Shown in pieces: positions 1-6,531 of a DNA stretch of 11,085 nucleotides; the stretch's first letter is position 1, and the number at the start of each line of letters is the position of its first letter. The notes beneath the pieces are model-generated. The model was not told the DNA's origin. It saw nothing but the letters and a program-made list of their open reading frames with translations, and did not search any database. The translations under genes and the position numbers were made by a program. Location: assembly GCA_937921525.1 (NCBI GenBank), contig CAKZUM010000151.1:1-11085 (forward strand), written 5' to 3'. The DNA is from an uncultured Saprospiraceae bacterium (GTDB lineage Bacteria > Bacteroidota > Bacteroidia > Chitinophagales > Saprospiraceae).

Positions 1-14
1 ACATTCTTCTACTT

Positions 15-100
15 GTTATTTTTCCTTTCTGCTGCGTTGAAAAGCCTCGTCGATGCTAGGCATCGCCTACGTTTTTCGCCTTGCATAAAGAAAAAATAAC
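15..100. repeat. Foldback (inverted-repeat) element
   Basis: Outer arms GTTATTTTT (15-23) and AAAAATAAC (92-100) are perfectly complementary over 9 bp. Inside them GAAAA (39-43) can pair with TTTTC (73-77), and a tight central hairpin CGATGC-TAG-GCATCG (51-65) has a perfect 6-bp stem. The centre is more GC-rich than the surroundings. No reading frame of note crosses it. The nested symmetry suggests a small palindromic intergenic repeat of the kind scattered through Bacteroidota genomes. It lies beyond the end of the serine hydrolase gene, so it could also act as a 3' structure. Only one copy is present here, so dispersal is inferred. Confidence 0.5.
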
Positions 101-131
101 GGCGCATAAAAACGACATTTATTAATGAACC

Positions 132-183
132 ATTCCTTAGGTAAATAGCAGACAAGCATTTCTGAAGCGTTTACGGAAGGAAT
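132..183 (-). terminator. 3' hairpin after the serine hydrolase gene
   Basis: A stem of 14 positions pairs 132-145 with 170-183. ATTCCTT pairs with AAGGAAT and GTAAA with TTTAC, separated by a two-base mismatch. Inside the loop CAGA (149-152) can pair with TCTG (161-164). It begins three bases past the minus-strand TGA stop at 187-189, which fits a transcript-end hairpin. On the minus strand the stem is followed by GGTTCATTAATAAAT rather than a clean U-run. It is therefore either a weak terminator or a 3' stabilising hairpin. Confidence 0.45.
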
Positions 184-186
184 AGC

Positions 187-1488
187 TCAATTATTACGCT
201 TGCGAATAGCCTCATACACCGCCTCATGCAGACTAGGTCGAATATTCAAACTGTATAATTTTCGACTGGCCCGAGTAGGATATACTCTATTGGACAGAAA
301 GATGACAATGAGTTCTTCCGTAGGATCTACCCAATAAAACGTTCCCGTAAACCCAGAATGTCCATAGCTTTCAGGACTAGCTGATTTTGCGATATACGCA
401 GCTTTCGCATCATACTCAATTAAGGGTTTATCAAAACCTAAGCCTCTTCGATTCCCTTTATCACAAAATTGACAGCGTGTGAATTCTTCTATTGTACTTG
501 CCTTCAAATAACGCTGACCTGCATACGTTCCTTTATTCAAAAATAATTGTAATAGTTTTGCTAAATCATGTGCATTACCAAATAATCCAGCATTAGAAGA
601 AATGCCATTTAACATGGCCGCATTTTCATCATGGACCGTTCCATGCACTAATTGATTTCTAAAAAAAGTATCTATCTCTGTTGGTACGATTTCAGATAGG
701 GGAAAGTATTTAGTTGGGGTAAAGACCAAACGTTCAGCACCAATAGGTTGGTAAAAGGTTTTGTATAAAAAAGTATCAAAAGGAAGACCTGTCTTTTCTT
801 GAACTAAATCTGGATACAATAAAAAAGAGAGTCCAGAATATTTATAGTCTTCTTCTTCTCGGAGCTTAGATTTTTTGATCCCTTTGTATATTTTCTTTTT
901 GTATTTTCGATGCAAGTATAATTGATCTGTAATTTTTATCGGGAAGCGTTTAGATGTTTTAGATTTAAACGTTCGCCATTTAAATTTTCCACGCTTCCTT
1001 TTAGTACGCGCCCAAAAGGTGATGTAAGGAATGAGTCTCGCTTGATGCGCCAAGACCGTTCTGAAATCTAAATTGGCCTTATTAGAATTTTCAAAATCAG
1101 GGAAATAATCTTTCCATAAGCCATCTATCTCAAATAGGCCTTGATCGTGTAAGTACATTAATGCTAATGCACCTGTAGTGGTTTTACTTATAGAGGCTAA
1201 ATCATACAGATCTCTTGATTGTACAGGCTGTATTTTATCATAGGTATGGTACCCAAAATTTTTATCATAAATGGCTGCTTCTTTATGAATGATTAATAAC
1301 TGAGCACCGGGAAAGGCCGCAGAATCTACGCCCGTTTGAATGATGGAATCTAGTGTATGATGAAGGTATAGACTGTCGTAAGGAAGAGCGTCTACCGTTG
1401 TAGGGTAGTAGGATAGCGTATCAACCTGACCAAATATCTTACTTGCTATACTCAGCCATAACATAAGGGTTAAGAGAATTTTATTCAC
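187..1488 (-). CDS. Secreted serine hydrolase, class C beta-lactamase / PBP-like family
   Basis: A 433-aa serine hydrolase of the beta-lactamase/penicillin-binding fold. Residues 1-21 form a signal peptide (basic N-terminus, hydrophobic core, ending near FGQ), so it should act in the periplasm or at the outer membrane. The catalytic motifs are visible: SISK at 99-102 (SxxK, nucleophile Ser99), Tyr217-Ser-Gly in the YxN position, and His-Ser-Gly at 377-379 in place of KTG. The stretch VHDENA (285-290) followed by SSNAGLFG (297-304) is typical of the esterase/carboxypeptidase-like branch that includes YfeW. The likely substrate is a peptidoglycan peptide, an ester or an amide; it is not assigned. 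The start is GTG: no in-frame ATG lies before the upstream stop at 1534-1536, and the next ATG (codon 9) would remove the charged end of the signal peptide. Residues 161-210 are strikingly basic (23 Lys/Arg in 50). It lies 58 bp downstream of the acylase gene and is probably cotranscribed. A 6-bp stem (1508-1513 with 1523-1528) sits in that gap. Confidence 0.85.
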   Translation of the reverse strand: MNKILLTLMLWLSIASKIFGQVDTLSYYPTTVDALPYDSLYLHHTLDSIIQTGVDSAAFPGAQLLIIHKEAAIYDKNFGYHTYDKIQPVQSRDLYDLASISKTTTGALALMYLHDQGLFEIDGLWKDYFPDFENSNKANLDFRTVLAHQARLIPYITFWARTKRKRGKFKWRTFKSKTSKRFPIKITDQLYLHRKYKKKIYKGIKKSKLREEEDYKYSGLSFLLYPDLVQEKTGLPFDTFLYKTFYQPIGAERLVFTPTKYFPLSEIVPTEIDTFFRNQLVHGTVHDENAAMLNGISSNAGLFGNAHDLAKLLQLFLNKGTYAGQRYLKASTIEEFTRCQFCDKGNRRGLGFDKPLIEYDAKAAYIAKSASPESYGHSGFTGTFYWVDPTEELIVIFLSNRVYPTRASRKLYSLNIRPSLHEAVYEAIRKRNN

Positions 1489-1546
1489 TTTTAGAAAAGT
1501 TAATGAACATAGCCGATTTAGTGCTATGCTTGTTTAAATCGTATAT

Positions 1547-3970
1547 CTACTGAGGCACACACAACAACCGCCGACTCCCAGGCTCTTTAATCTCCGTCTC
1601 ATTCATTTTTTGTAATCTAAATTTTCCATTTAAAAACATATCTGCTTGGTCGTTATAATGAGGACTCATCGGATTACCTGACTGACCAGTAGGTAAAATA
1701 TTTACCGAATGTTCTGTATCAGAAAAATCAATAATCCTTCGTTTGGCTGGACCACTTTTTACTTTGTATAATCCATCAGCAGTAGGGTGGAATGCCATAT
1801 TATTTAAGACTTCATTATTGCCGACAACGGGGAATGGACCTACATTTAACAGTCGAGCTAAGTTCGGATCTTGCCCCAATATATGTGGATGGGTAATGCT
1901 ATGTACTTTTCCCCATGTCCATTGATCGGGGTCTGGGCCTAATTGGGCTTCCAATTCTGTTAAGGTTTGTTGAAAGGCAGATCGAATAATTTCTTGACGA
2001 GTCTCTTTTTTGTCCTTTGTTGACTGGTCGTCCCACCAAGGAGAATTTGCCTTAGCTATTAAAAAAGGAAAACTTCGCCTTGCCAAAACCGTCATTAGGA
2101 ATATGCCAAAATCTGTTTCACCCAGTTCATCATGGAAAGTTTTTTCCATGATTAAATAGTCCCATTTGGTATAAATAGTAGTAGCTATATCATCCAATTG
2201 AGAATCCCCATCCCAAGCAGATAATATTCCAAATACTTTAGTAGCATTATCTCCTTGAAAAGGTTCATTACCTAATAATTTTAAAAGTTGTTTTGTTACA
2301 GCTACTTTTTTGGGAGAGGTTACATCTAGAATCATCGCCTTTGCCTGTGCCATATCCCACTGATCTTCTTTGTCTAGTATATTCATAATACGGCGTGCTC
2401 GATCCTCTGGAATATAGTAGCCTGAATGTAAAATGCCAGCGGTTGTATCGGGTTGATTATTGGCGGAGTAAACATAGCCTTCAGGAGGGTTAATAGAGTG
2501 CGGATTATCAGAAAATGGGATATAGCCCAATATTTCATCAGTGCCACTAGCCCCATCTAAAAATAATTTAGAATTAACCGTATCAGATCGTTTAGGTAAG
2601 CGAGCCATGGTCCACCAAGCTACGTTTCCTGCTTTGTCTCCATACATAAGGTTGAGCCCTGGCGCATGCATTAGGGCGGCATTCTTTTCTACTTCCGCCA
2701 TTGTTTTGGCATGGGTGATGCCATAGGTCGCTTGCAGATTTTTAGCAGGAAATTCATTATAAATCCACCAAGAGGCGACAGGTTGATCGGTCATCTCACC
2801 TACATCCGCTATCGCCTCATTAATGATCGGGCCATGTCTAGAAGTCTTTACCTCAACGTTTACATCTTCTGCGCCTTTGACTTTTATCACTTCTTTTCGG
2901 ATAGTCATATCTTCCCAATGATCTTTAAACCAGACTTGATTTGGATTATCTGGGTTGGGCTTTTCTATATATAAATCTATGTCATCATTTTCAAACATAG
3001 TCATCCCTACCGCATGATATTCATTATGTCCCATAACAGGGAATGGCACGCCTGCTAGATAGTACCCATAATACTCATAATCAGGACAATCTATATGTGC
3101 TTCATACCATACAGATGGCTGCGCAAATCCCACATGGGTATCATTAGAAAAGATTACTTGTCCAGAAGTCGTTTTATCGCCACTAATGACCCAGCTATTA
3201 CTACCCATAAAAGGGGCTACAGGAAGTTGTTCTATTAATTGACTAGTAGAAAAAGGAGCGATGGTGCTTGTAGTTGTATTTTCTTTGGCTGCTTCTTTAG
3301 TTGGAAAAACAGGAATCATCTGAGCGGTAGGATTCCAATGAACATCTAAGTCTGCTAAATATGCTGCGCCCCATTTATTTTGAATGCGGGTGACCAGAGG
3401 ATCGGTTCTCCAGCCTTGCGCAAAACTAAACGCCATGTACCCAAATATAGCATAAGTATCTTCAATCGTAAAGGATTCTTTTTCTATTCCTAATAACTGG
3501 TATTCAATAGGCGTAGCACCTTTTTCAATATAATCATTCACTCCATCAATATAGGCTAAGGCTGCTTTTTTAACTGGATCGTCATCTGGAATTTCTTCAA
3601 ATAATTCCGCATTTTCAGTCGCTTTTATTCCCGTACCAATCGTTCTAAAGAAACGATCCATTTGGACTAAATCTGGCCCTAATATTTCAGCTAACCTGCC
3701 CTTTCCTAATCGCTTCATTAGCTCCATTTGCCACAGCCTATCTTGGGCATGTACATACCCTAAGGTATAATGCGCATCTACTTCACTCTGCGCATATATA
3801 TGAGGGATACCAAAATCATCATAATAGACTTCTACTTCTTTTTCTATTCCTTGAAGGGTCACTTCTCCTTCATAGACGGGCTTAGTAGATTGTAGATAGG
3901 CATAGGCCGCACCCATTGCTAGGAGTGCTAGAAATAGTAAGCCTAAAAGGAGGGTTCTTAGTATCTTCAT
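1547..3970 (-). CDS. Penicillin acylase family protein (Ntn-hydrolase precursor)
   Basis: An 807-aa precursor of the penicillin acylase (peptidase S45) family, which cleaves amide bonds of acylated compounds such as beta-lactams or acyl-homoserine lactones. Residues 3-25 are a hydrophobic signal or anchor, so the enzyme should be exported. The alpha-chain signature is clear: an ALGYVHAQDRLWQME-like block at 69-83 and GRLAEILG at 91-98. A variable linker (about 215-250) precedes the expected autoprocessing point at Gly256/Ser257 in GSNSW, making Ser257 the N-terminal nucleophile of a beta chain of about 551 residues. GHNEYHAVGMT (314-324), the YSANN block with Asn504 as candidate oxyanion-hole residue, WTWGKVHS (684-691) and GQSGNPMSPHYNDQ (762-775) are family hallmarks. 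Length matches full-size members. The start is ATG. The next gene downstream on the same strand is a serine hydrolase, suggesting a two-enzyme envelope operon. Substrate cannot be read from sequence. Confidence 0.93.
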   Translation of the reverse strand: MKILRTLLLGLLFLALLAMGAAYAYLQSTKPVYEGEVTLQGIEKEVEVYYDDFGIPHIYAQSEVDAHYTLGYVHAQDRLWQMELMKRLGKGRLAEILGPDLVQMDRFFRTIGTGIKATENAELFEEIPDDDPVKKAALAYIDGVNDYIEKGATPIEYQLLGIEKESFTIEDTYAIFGYMAFSFAQGWRTDPLVTRIQNKWGAAYLADLDVHWNPTAQMIPVFPTKEAAKENTTTSTIAPFSTSQLIEQLPVAPFMGSNSWVISGDKTTSGQVIFSNDTHVGFAQPSVWYEAHIDCPDYEYYGYYLAGVPFPVMGHNEYHAVGMTMFENDDIDLYIEKPNPDNPNQVWFKDHWEDMTIRKEVIKVKGAEDVNVEVKTSRHGPIINEAIADVGEMTDQPVASWWIYNEFPAKNLQATYGITHAKTMAEVEKNAALMHAPGLNLMYGDKAGNVAWWTMARLPKRSDTVNSKLFLDGASGTDEILGYIPFSDNPHSINPPEGYVYSANNQPDTTAGILHSGYYIPEDRARRIMNILDKEDQWDMAQAKAMILDVTSPKKVAVTKQLLKLLGNEPFQGDNATKVFGILSAWDGDSQLDDIATTIYTKWDYLIMEKTFHDELGETDFGIFLMTVLARRSFPFLIAKANSPWWDDQSTKDKKETRQEIIRSAFQQTLTELEAQLGPDPDQWTWGKVHSITHPHILGQDPNLARLLNVGPFPVVGNNEVLNNMAFHPTADGLYKVKSGPAKRRIIDFSDTEHSVNILPTGQSGNPMSPHYNDQADMFLNGKFRLQKMNETEIKEPGSRRLLCVPQ

Positions 3971-4013
3971 AGAATTTGATGTATATTTTCAAATAAATTC
4001 ATGGGGAAGATAC

Positions 4014-4080
4014 GAATTAGAATGGATTATTAATTATAGGTTTAATAAACTTTCAAAGTTTACTAAACCTTTCCTAATTC
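4014..4080. repeat. Palindrome with GTTTACTAAAC-type core
   Basis: GGTTTAATAAACTTT (4039-4053) and AAAGTTTACTAAACC (4055-4069) are complementary at 14 of 15 positions with almost no loop, so the DNA could extrude as a cruciform. An outer 7-bp pair, GAATTAG (4014-4020) and CTAATTC (4074-4080), encloses it. The same core, GTTTACTAAACC, forms the hairpin at 7407-7437. It sits 44-110 bp upstream of the acylase start, so here it is a 5' element and not a gene-end terminator. This suggests a dispersed palindromic repeat or a protein-binding site. Confidence 0.55.
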
Positions 4081-4100
4081 TCGTTTTGGAAGATAATGTT

Positions 4101-4213
4101 AGCCTTTTTGTCCAGCAACTTCCTAGTTTTAATTCGACAATTAAACCTCCTAGATAAATTAAGGCGATTTACAAGGAAATTTATCCAGCAACGGGAAGTT
4201 ACTGGATAAAGCT
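4101..4213. other. Candidate structured RNA: three-way-junction fold
   Basis: Three stems can form together. P1 pairs 4107-4123 with 4194-4210 (17 positions, one C-A mismatch at 4112+4/4201 and one G-U), and AGC (4101-4103) with GCT (4211-4213) extends it past a small bulge. P2 is TTTAATT (4128-4134) with AATTAAA (4139-4145), a 7-bp stem with a CGAC loop. P3 is GATAAATT (4153-4160) with AATTTATC (4178-4185), an 8-bp stem. A competing 9-bp stem, TTTATCCAG (4180-4188) with CTGGATAAA (4202-4210), would break P1 and P3. TCCAGCAAC occurs directly at 4111-4119 and again at 4184-4192. No coding frame explains the region. The strand is undetermined; on the minus strand it would lie in a long leader of the acylase gene. 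It may equally be a foldback DNA repeat. Confidence 0.35.
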
Positions 4214-4288
4214 ATATTATAAGATGAGAACTACTATTTACATCGAAGGAAGAAACATGGAGACTTTATAAAAGGAAGGAAAGTTAAA

Positions 4289-4358
4289 AGGCTTGCAACC
4301 TACAGAGTAAGCGCAAGCCTAAAGTATTTCGATTCTCTCTATTGGGTTGAAATACTTT
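4289..4358. repeat. Double-hairpin module, copy A
   Basis: Two adjacent perfect hairpins. The first is AGGCTTGC (4289-4296) with GCAAGCCT (4313-4320), an 8-bp stem with a 16-nt loop. The second is AAAGTATTTC (4321-4330) with GAAATACTTT (4349-4358), a 10-bp stem with an 18-nt loop starting GATTCTCTCT. On the plus strand a T-rich tract follows (TATTTTTGG). On the minus strand the first hairpin is followed by TTTTAAC. It can thus serve as a two-way terminator. The same module recurs at 4767-4834, with the second stem and the first 10 loop bases identical. Confidence 0.6.
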
Positions 4359-4420
4359 TATTTTTGGCTTATTAAAAATGGGGTTGTTAACCTTTAATTT
4401 GGGTATTATCTCGAAAGCTG

Positions 4421-4530
4421 CAAATATGAATTTTTTTAATAAAAGATAAAAAACTATTTTTACAGCATTTCCTTGTTGATTATATGAGTATTATTTATTA
4501 AGCATCTGATTATTAAGTTGTTAGCGATTT
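4421..4530 (+). repeat. AT-rich leader, copy A
   Basis: This stretch is similar to 5001-5110, the leader just before the 464-aa gene. Shared blocks include TTTTTTAATAAAA, AACTATTTT, ATTTCCTT and TGATTAT in the same order. Together with the upstream double hairpin this indicates duplication of a unit consisting of double hairpin, leader and gene start. In this copy no intact long gene follows. I see no clear TAnnTTTG promoter box in it. Confidence 0.45.
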
Positions 4531-4742
4531 TGTTTTTATTTTTTTCCTTACTCTTATTTATGTTCTTATTATATAAGCATGTTTTATCGTTAAAAGCCAC
4601 AAGTATAACTAGTCTGGTTACCAAAGAAAGTATTATTTAGATGGGTGCTGCCGTTTTGTTGACAGTGGATAGAGGGAAGTCATCCTATAAAAAAGCATTA
4701 GATATGCAGGAGAAATTGAAGGTATGTCAAGAAAAAACTTGA
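4518..4742 (+). pseudogene. Possible decayed reading frame after leader copy A
   Basis: One frame reads LLAILFLFFSLLLFMF (very hydrophobic) and on through SLKATSITSLVTKESII to a TAG at 4638-4640. It resumes immediately with ATG (4641) for 33 codons (MGAAVLLTVDRGKSSYKKAL..., charged and helix-like) and ends at TGA 4740-4742. An internal ATG lies at 4560. The position matches that of the intact 464-aa gene relative to leader copy B, so this may be a shrunken remnant of a paralogue. I find no convincing residue match to that protein. The frame may be open by chance in AT-rich DNA. Confidence 0.22.
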
Positions 4743-4760
4743 ATGTGTGCAGTTATAAAT

Positions 4761-4793
4761 AAAAAAACTTGCAACCCATCTATAGGTGCAAGT
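4761..4793 (-). terminator. Minus-strand intrinsic terminator
   Basis: Read on the minus strand, the first hairpin of double-hairpin copy B (ACTTGCA 4787-4793 complement, paired with 4767-4773) is followed at once by a run of T residues and then ATTTATAAC, because the plus strand carries seven A residues at 4761-4767. This is the cleanest stem-plus-U-tract in the window. No minus-strand gene ends here: the next minus-strand gene upstream is kdsA, beyond the 464-aa gene. The transcript it stops would be non-coding or antisense. Confidence 0.45.
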
Positions 4794-4834
4794 CCAAAGT
4801 ATTTCGATTCTCTCTAAATGGAATGAAATACTTT
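4767..4834. repeat. Double-hairpin module, copy B
   Basis: Second copy of the module at 4289-4358. Hairpin one is ACTTGCA (4767-4773) with TGCAAGT (4787-4793). Hairpin two is AAAGTATTTC (4796-4805) with GAAATACTTT (4825-4834), identical in stem to copy A, with the same GATTCTCTCT loop start and a diverged rest of loop. Next to the shared CTTGC/GCAAG, copy A has a G-C pair (4291/4318) where copy B has A-T (4767/4793), a compensatory change. It lies about 300 bp upstream of the 464-aa gene and could belong to its leader or terminate a transcript coming from the left. Confidence 0.6.
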
Positions 4835-4867
4835 AATTGTAACATCTGGCTTTAATATTATCTTTTA

Positions 4868-4995
4868 GAAGTTGTTTTGTCGTTACTTAAATGTCTTTCA
4901 GTCTCAAAAATCATATTGAAAGACCCCAAAAAAGTGATTCTTAGAACTTTATATCATGATTTTATAACTAATAAATTAGAGTCCAAAACAACTTC
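4868..4995. repeat. 128-bp foldback insertion with 12-bp perfect inverted ends
   Basis: GAAGTTGTTTTG (4868-4879) and CAAAACAACTTC (4984-4995) are perfect inverted repeats. Inside is a second hairpin, GTCTTTCA (4893-4900) with TGAAAGAC (4917-4924), and an ATCATGAT palindrome near 4953. Compared with copy A of the duplicated unit, the segment looks inserted: TATTATCT is shared just before it, and TGCA followed by an AATAT block is shared just after it, while copy A has only a few bases between. It is too short to encode a transposase, so it resembles a MITE-like element. No clear target-site duplication is visible. Confidence 0.5.
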
Positions 4996-5000
4996 GATGC

Positions 5001-5135
5001 ATGAATATCTACTTTTTTAATAAAATAAAGAAAACTATTTTAGCGATATTTCCTTATTAAAATAACAAGTTAATTTTAATAAACAATTGATTATCAAATA
5101 TTTAACAACAATTAAAGTACTCTTTTTCCTAAACA
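5001..5135 (+). promoter_or_regulatory. Leader of the 464-aa gene, copy B
   Basis: AT-rich DNA directly before the ATG at 5136, similar to 4421-4530 over roughly the first 110 bp. The duplicated part ends close to the start codon, so it probably carries the promoter or untranslated leader. No TAnnTTTG box can be pointed to. No purine-rich Shine-Dalgarno is evident before the ATG (preceding bases TTTTTCCTAAACA), as is common in Bacteroidota. Confidence 0.4.
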
Positions 5136-6530
5136 ATGCTGCATTCTACTTTTTTTAAATTACTACGTACACTCTCAAAGAAAGAGGTATTATCTTTCCA
5201 TGAGTTTGCTATAAGTGTAAATGCCAAAAAGAAAATACCTAATAGATTACTTACTTATCTATTATCTCACGGAACGAATGAAGCCGCATGGGAAAATATA
5301 TCTATAGAGCAAGCTTATTTCGCTACATTCGATCAAGAATATGCTTCAGATAAGCATCGAAAAAAAGTATTTAATACCCTCGCAGAATTGAATACTTGGT
5401 TGACCAATTATTTAGTGTGGAAAGAAGTAAATCAATCGGTTATATGGCGCCAATATTTTCTGACAAAAATTTATTTTGAAAGAGGTCTATTTGATTATTT
5501 TGAGAAGTCTGTAAAGCAATCTATTAAATTAATACAATCTATTCCTAATAGCTTTTTACGACCACTTTTTTTAATGATGTTTTATCATGTCAGTTATTTC
5601 AGTTCGACTATTATTGATTTAAATAAATCTTTAAGACTAAAACTTGCTCTAGAACAATTAGAGCAATTTTATTTACAAACTAAGCTAAGGTATGTAGGGG
5701 AGTTGGTCAATAGAAATAATCTGCGAGAGGACAATCAAGAGTTCTCAATTCCTAAGGATTTATTAAATAAGGCAGAAGGACTAGAACATCAAGATAATAA
5801 TTACATGCAGTTATATTATTGGACTGTTCAATTGTCTAAGAATCGGACGAGTGAAGCTTATGAAAAAGTAAAACATTATTTTAATTTACTGTCCTTTACT
5901 GATAGGGAGGAAGAGCAAGAAATTCTGACATATTTGTTAAATTTTTGTGCTTATAATATAAGAAAGGGAGACTTTTCCTATTTGGAAGAATCTCTTAATT
6001 TATATAAAGAGGCATTTAAAGCAAATCGCTTAGACTTGCACTTAACTGAAAATCGTTTTTTTAATATCGTTACAATTGCATGTGGTGTTGAGGATGTAGA
6101 CTGGGCAGATTATTTTATTGATTTTTATGCGCATAAAATGACAACTTCTGAAGGAAAAGACATGGTACTTCTTTCAAAGGTGAGAGTCTTTATCCAAAGA
6201 AAAAAATATGAAGAGGCATTAAGTGATTTGGTTAATATTAAGTCAAAGTTGTTTCATATTGAGAAGAAGAGAAGAGTTTTTCAACTTAAATGTTTAGTAG
6301 AATTAAAGGAAAATTCAGAGTTGATTCTTAATTATTGCTCTAATTTTTTATTGTATTTAAAAAGAGAAAAATTTAGTAGCCAAGAGGATAAATTGAGTTT
6401 AATCAACTTTATTAAAGTAGTACAAAAATTGCAAAAAAAGGTTCCAAAGCAAGATATAGTTGATTTTGTGGATAACACATCTTCAATTGCATTTAAAAAT
6501 TGGATTACAGAATGGTTGGATCAACCATAG
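5136..6530 (+). CDS. Uncharacterised all-helical protein, Bacteroidota paralogous type
   Basis: A 464-aa protein with no signal peptide or membrane segment, predicted cytoplasmic and almost entirely alpha-helical. The N-terminus (FFKLLRTLSKKEVLSFHEF, residues 6-24) and the following KKVFNTLAELNTWLTNYLVW block match the pattern of a large family of hypothetical proteins in Saprospirales-like genomes, whose N-terminus reads roughly L-x-x-L-[SD]-x-x-E-x-x-x-F-x-x-[FY]. Residues about 100-460 look like helical-repeat (TPR-like) pairs rich in Leu, Tyr, Phe, Glu and Lys. No catalytic motif is visible and the function is unknown; repeat proteins of this shape usually mediate protein contacts. The gene is visibly more AT-rich than lepA or hemW. 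It is the only complete plus-strand gene here. It is preceded by a duplicated leader and meets kdsA tail to tail with one base between stops. Confidence 0.75.
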   Translation: MLHSTFFKLLRTLSKKEVLSFHEFAISVNAKKKIPNRLLTYLLSHGTNEAAWENISIEQAYFATFDQEYASDKHRKKVFNTLAELNTWLTNYLVWKEVNQSVIWRQYFLTKIYFERGLFDYFEKSVKQSIKLIQSIPNSFLRPLFLMMFYHVSYFSSTIIDLNKSLRLKLALEQLEQFYLQTKLRYVGELVNRNNLREDNQEFSIPKDLLNKAEGLEHQDNNYMQLYYWTVQLSKNRTSEAYEKVKHYFNLLSFTDREEEQEILTYLLNFCAYNIRKGDFSYLEESLNLYKEAFKANRLDLHLTENRFFNIVTIACGVEDVDWADYFIDFYAHKMTTSEGKDMVLLSKVRVFIQRKKYEEALSDLVNIKSKLFHIEKKRRVFQLKCLVELKENSELILNYCSNFLLYLKREKFSSQEDKLSLINFIKVVQKLQKKVPKQDIVDFVDNTSSIAFKNWITEWLDQP

Positions 6531-6531
6531 A

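Noticed and set aside
1743..2974. Plus-strand frames of 60-87 codons inside the acylase gene
   Set aside because: They run antisense through a well-supported gene, have no recognisable domain and fit chance open frames.
4101..4213. Integron attC recombination site
   Set aside because: It is a foldback of the right size, but the ends do not fit the conserved RYYYAAC and GTTRRRY boxes, and no integrase or cassette array is seen.
4224..4271. 15-codon frame MRTTIYIEGRNMETL before double hairpin A
   Set aside because: Too short, with no counterpart before copy B; it is likely chance.
3971..5135. CRISPR array or tRNA in the long gap
   Set aside because: The repeats occur only twice, about 476 bp apart, with no regular spacers; no cloverleaf with a T-loop GTTCRA motif is present.
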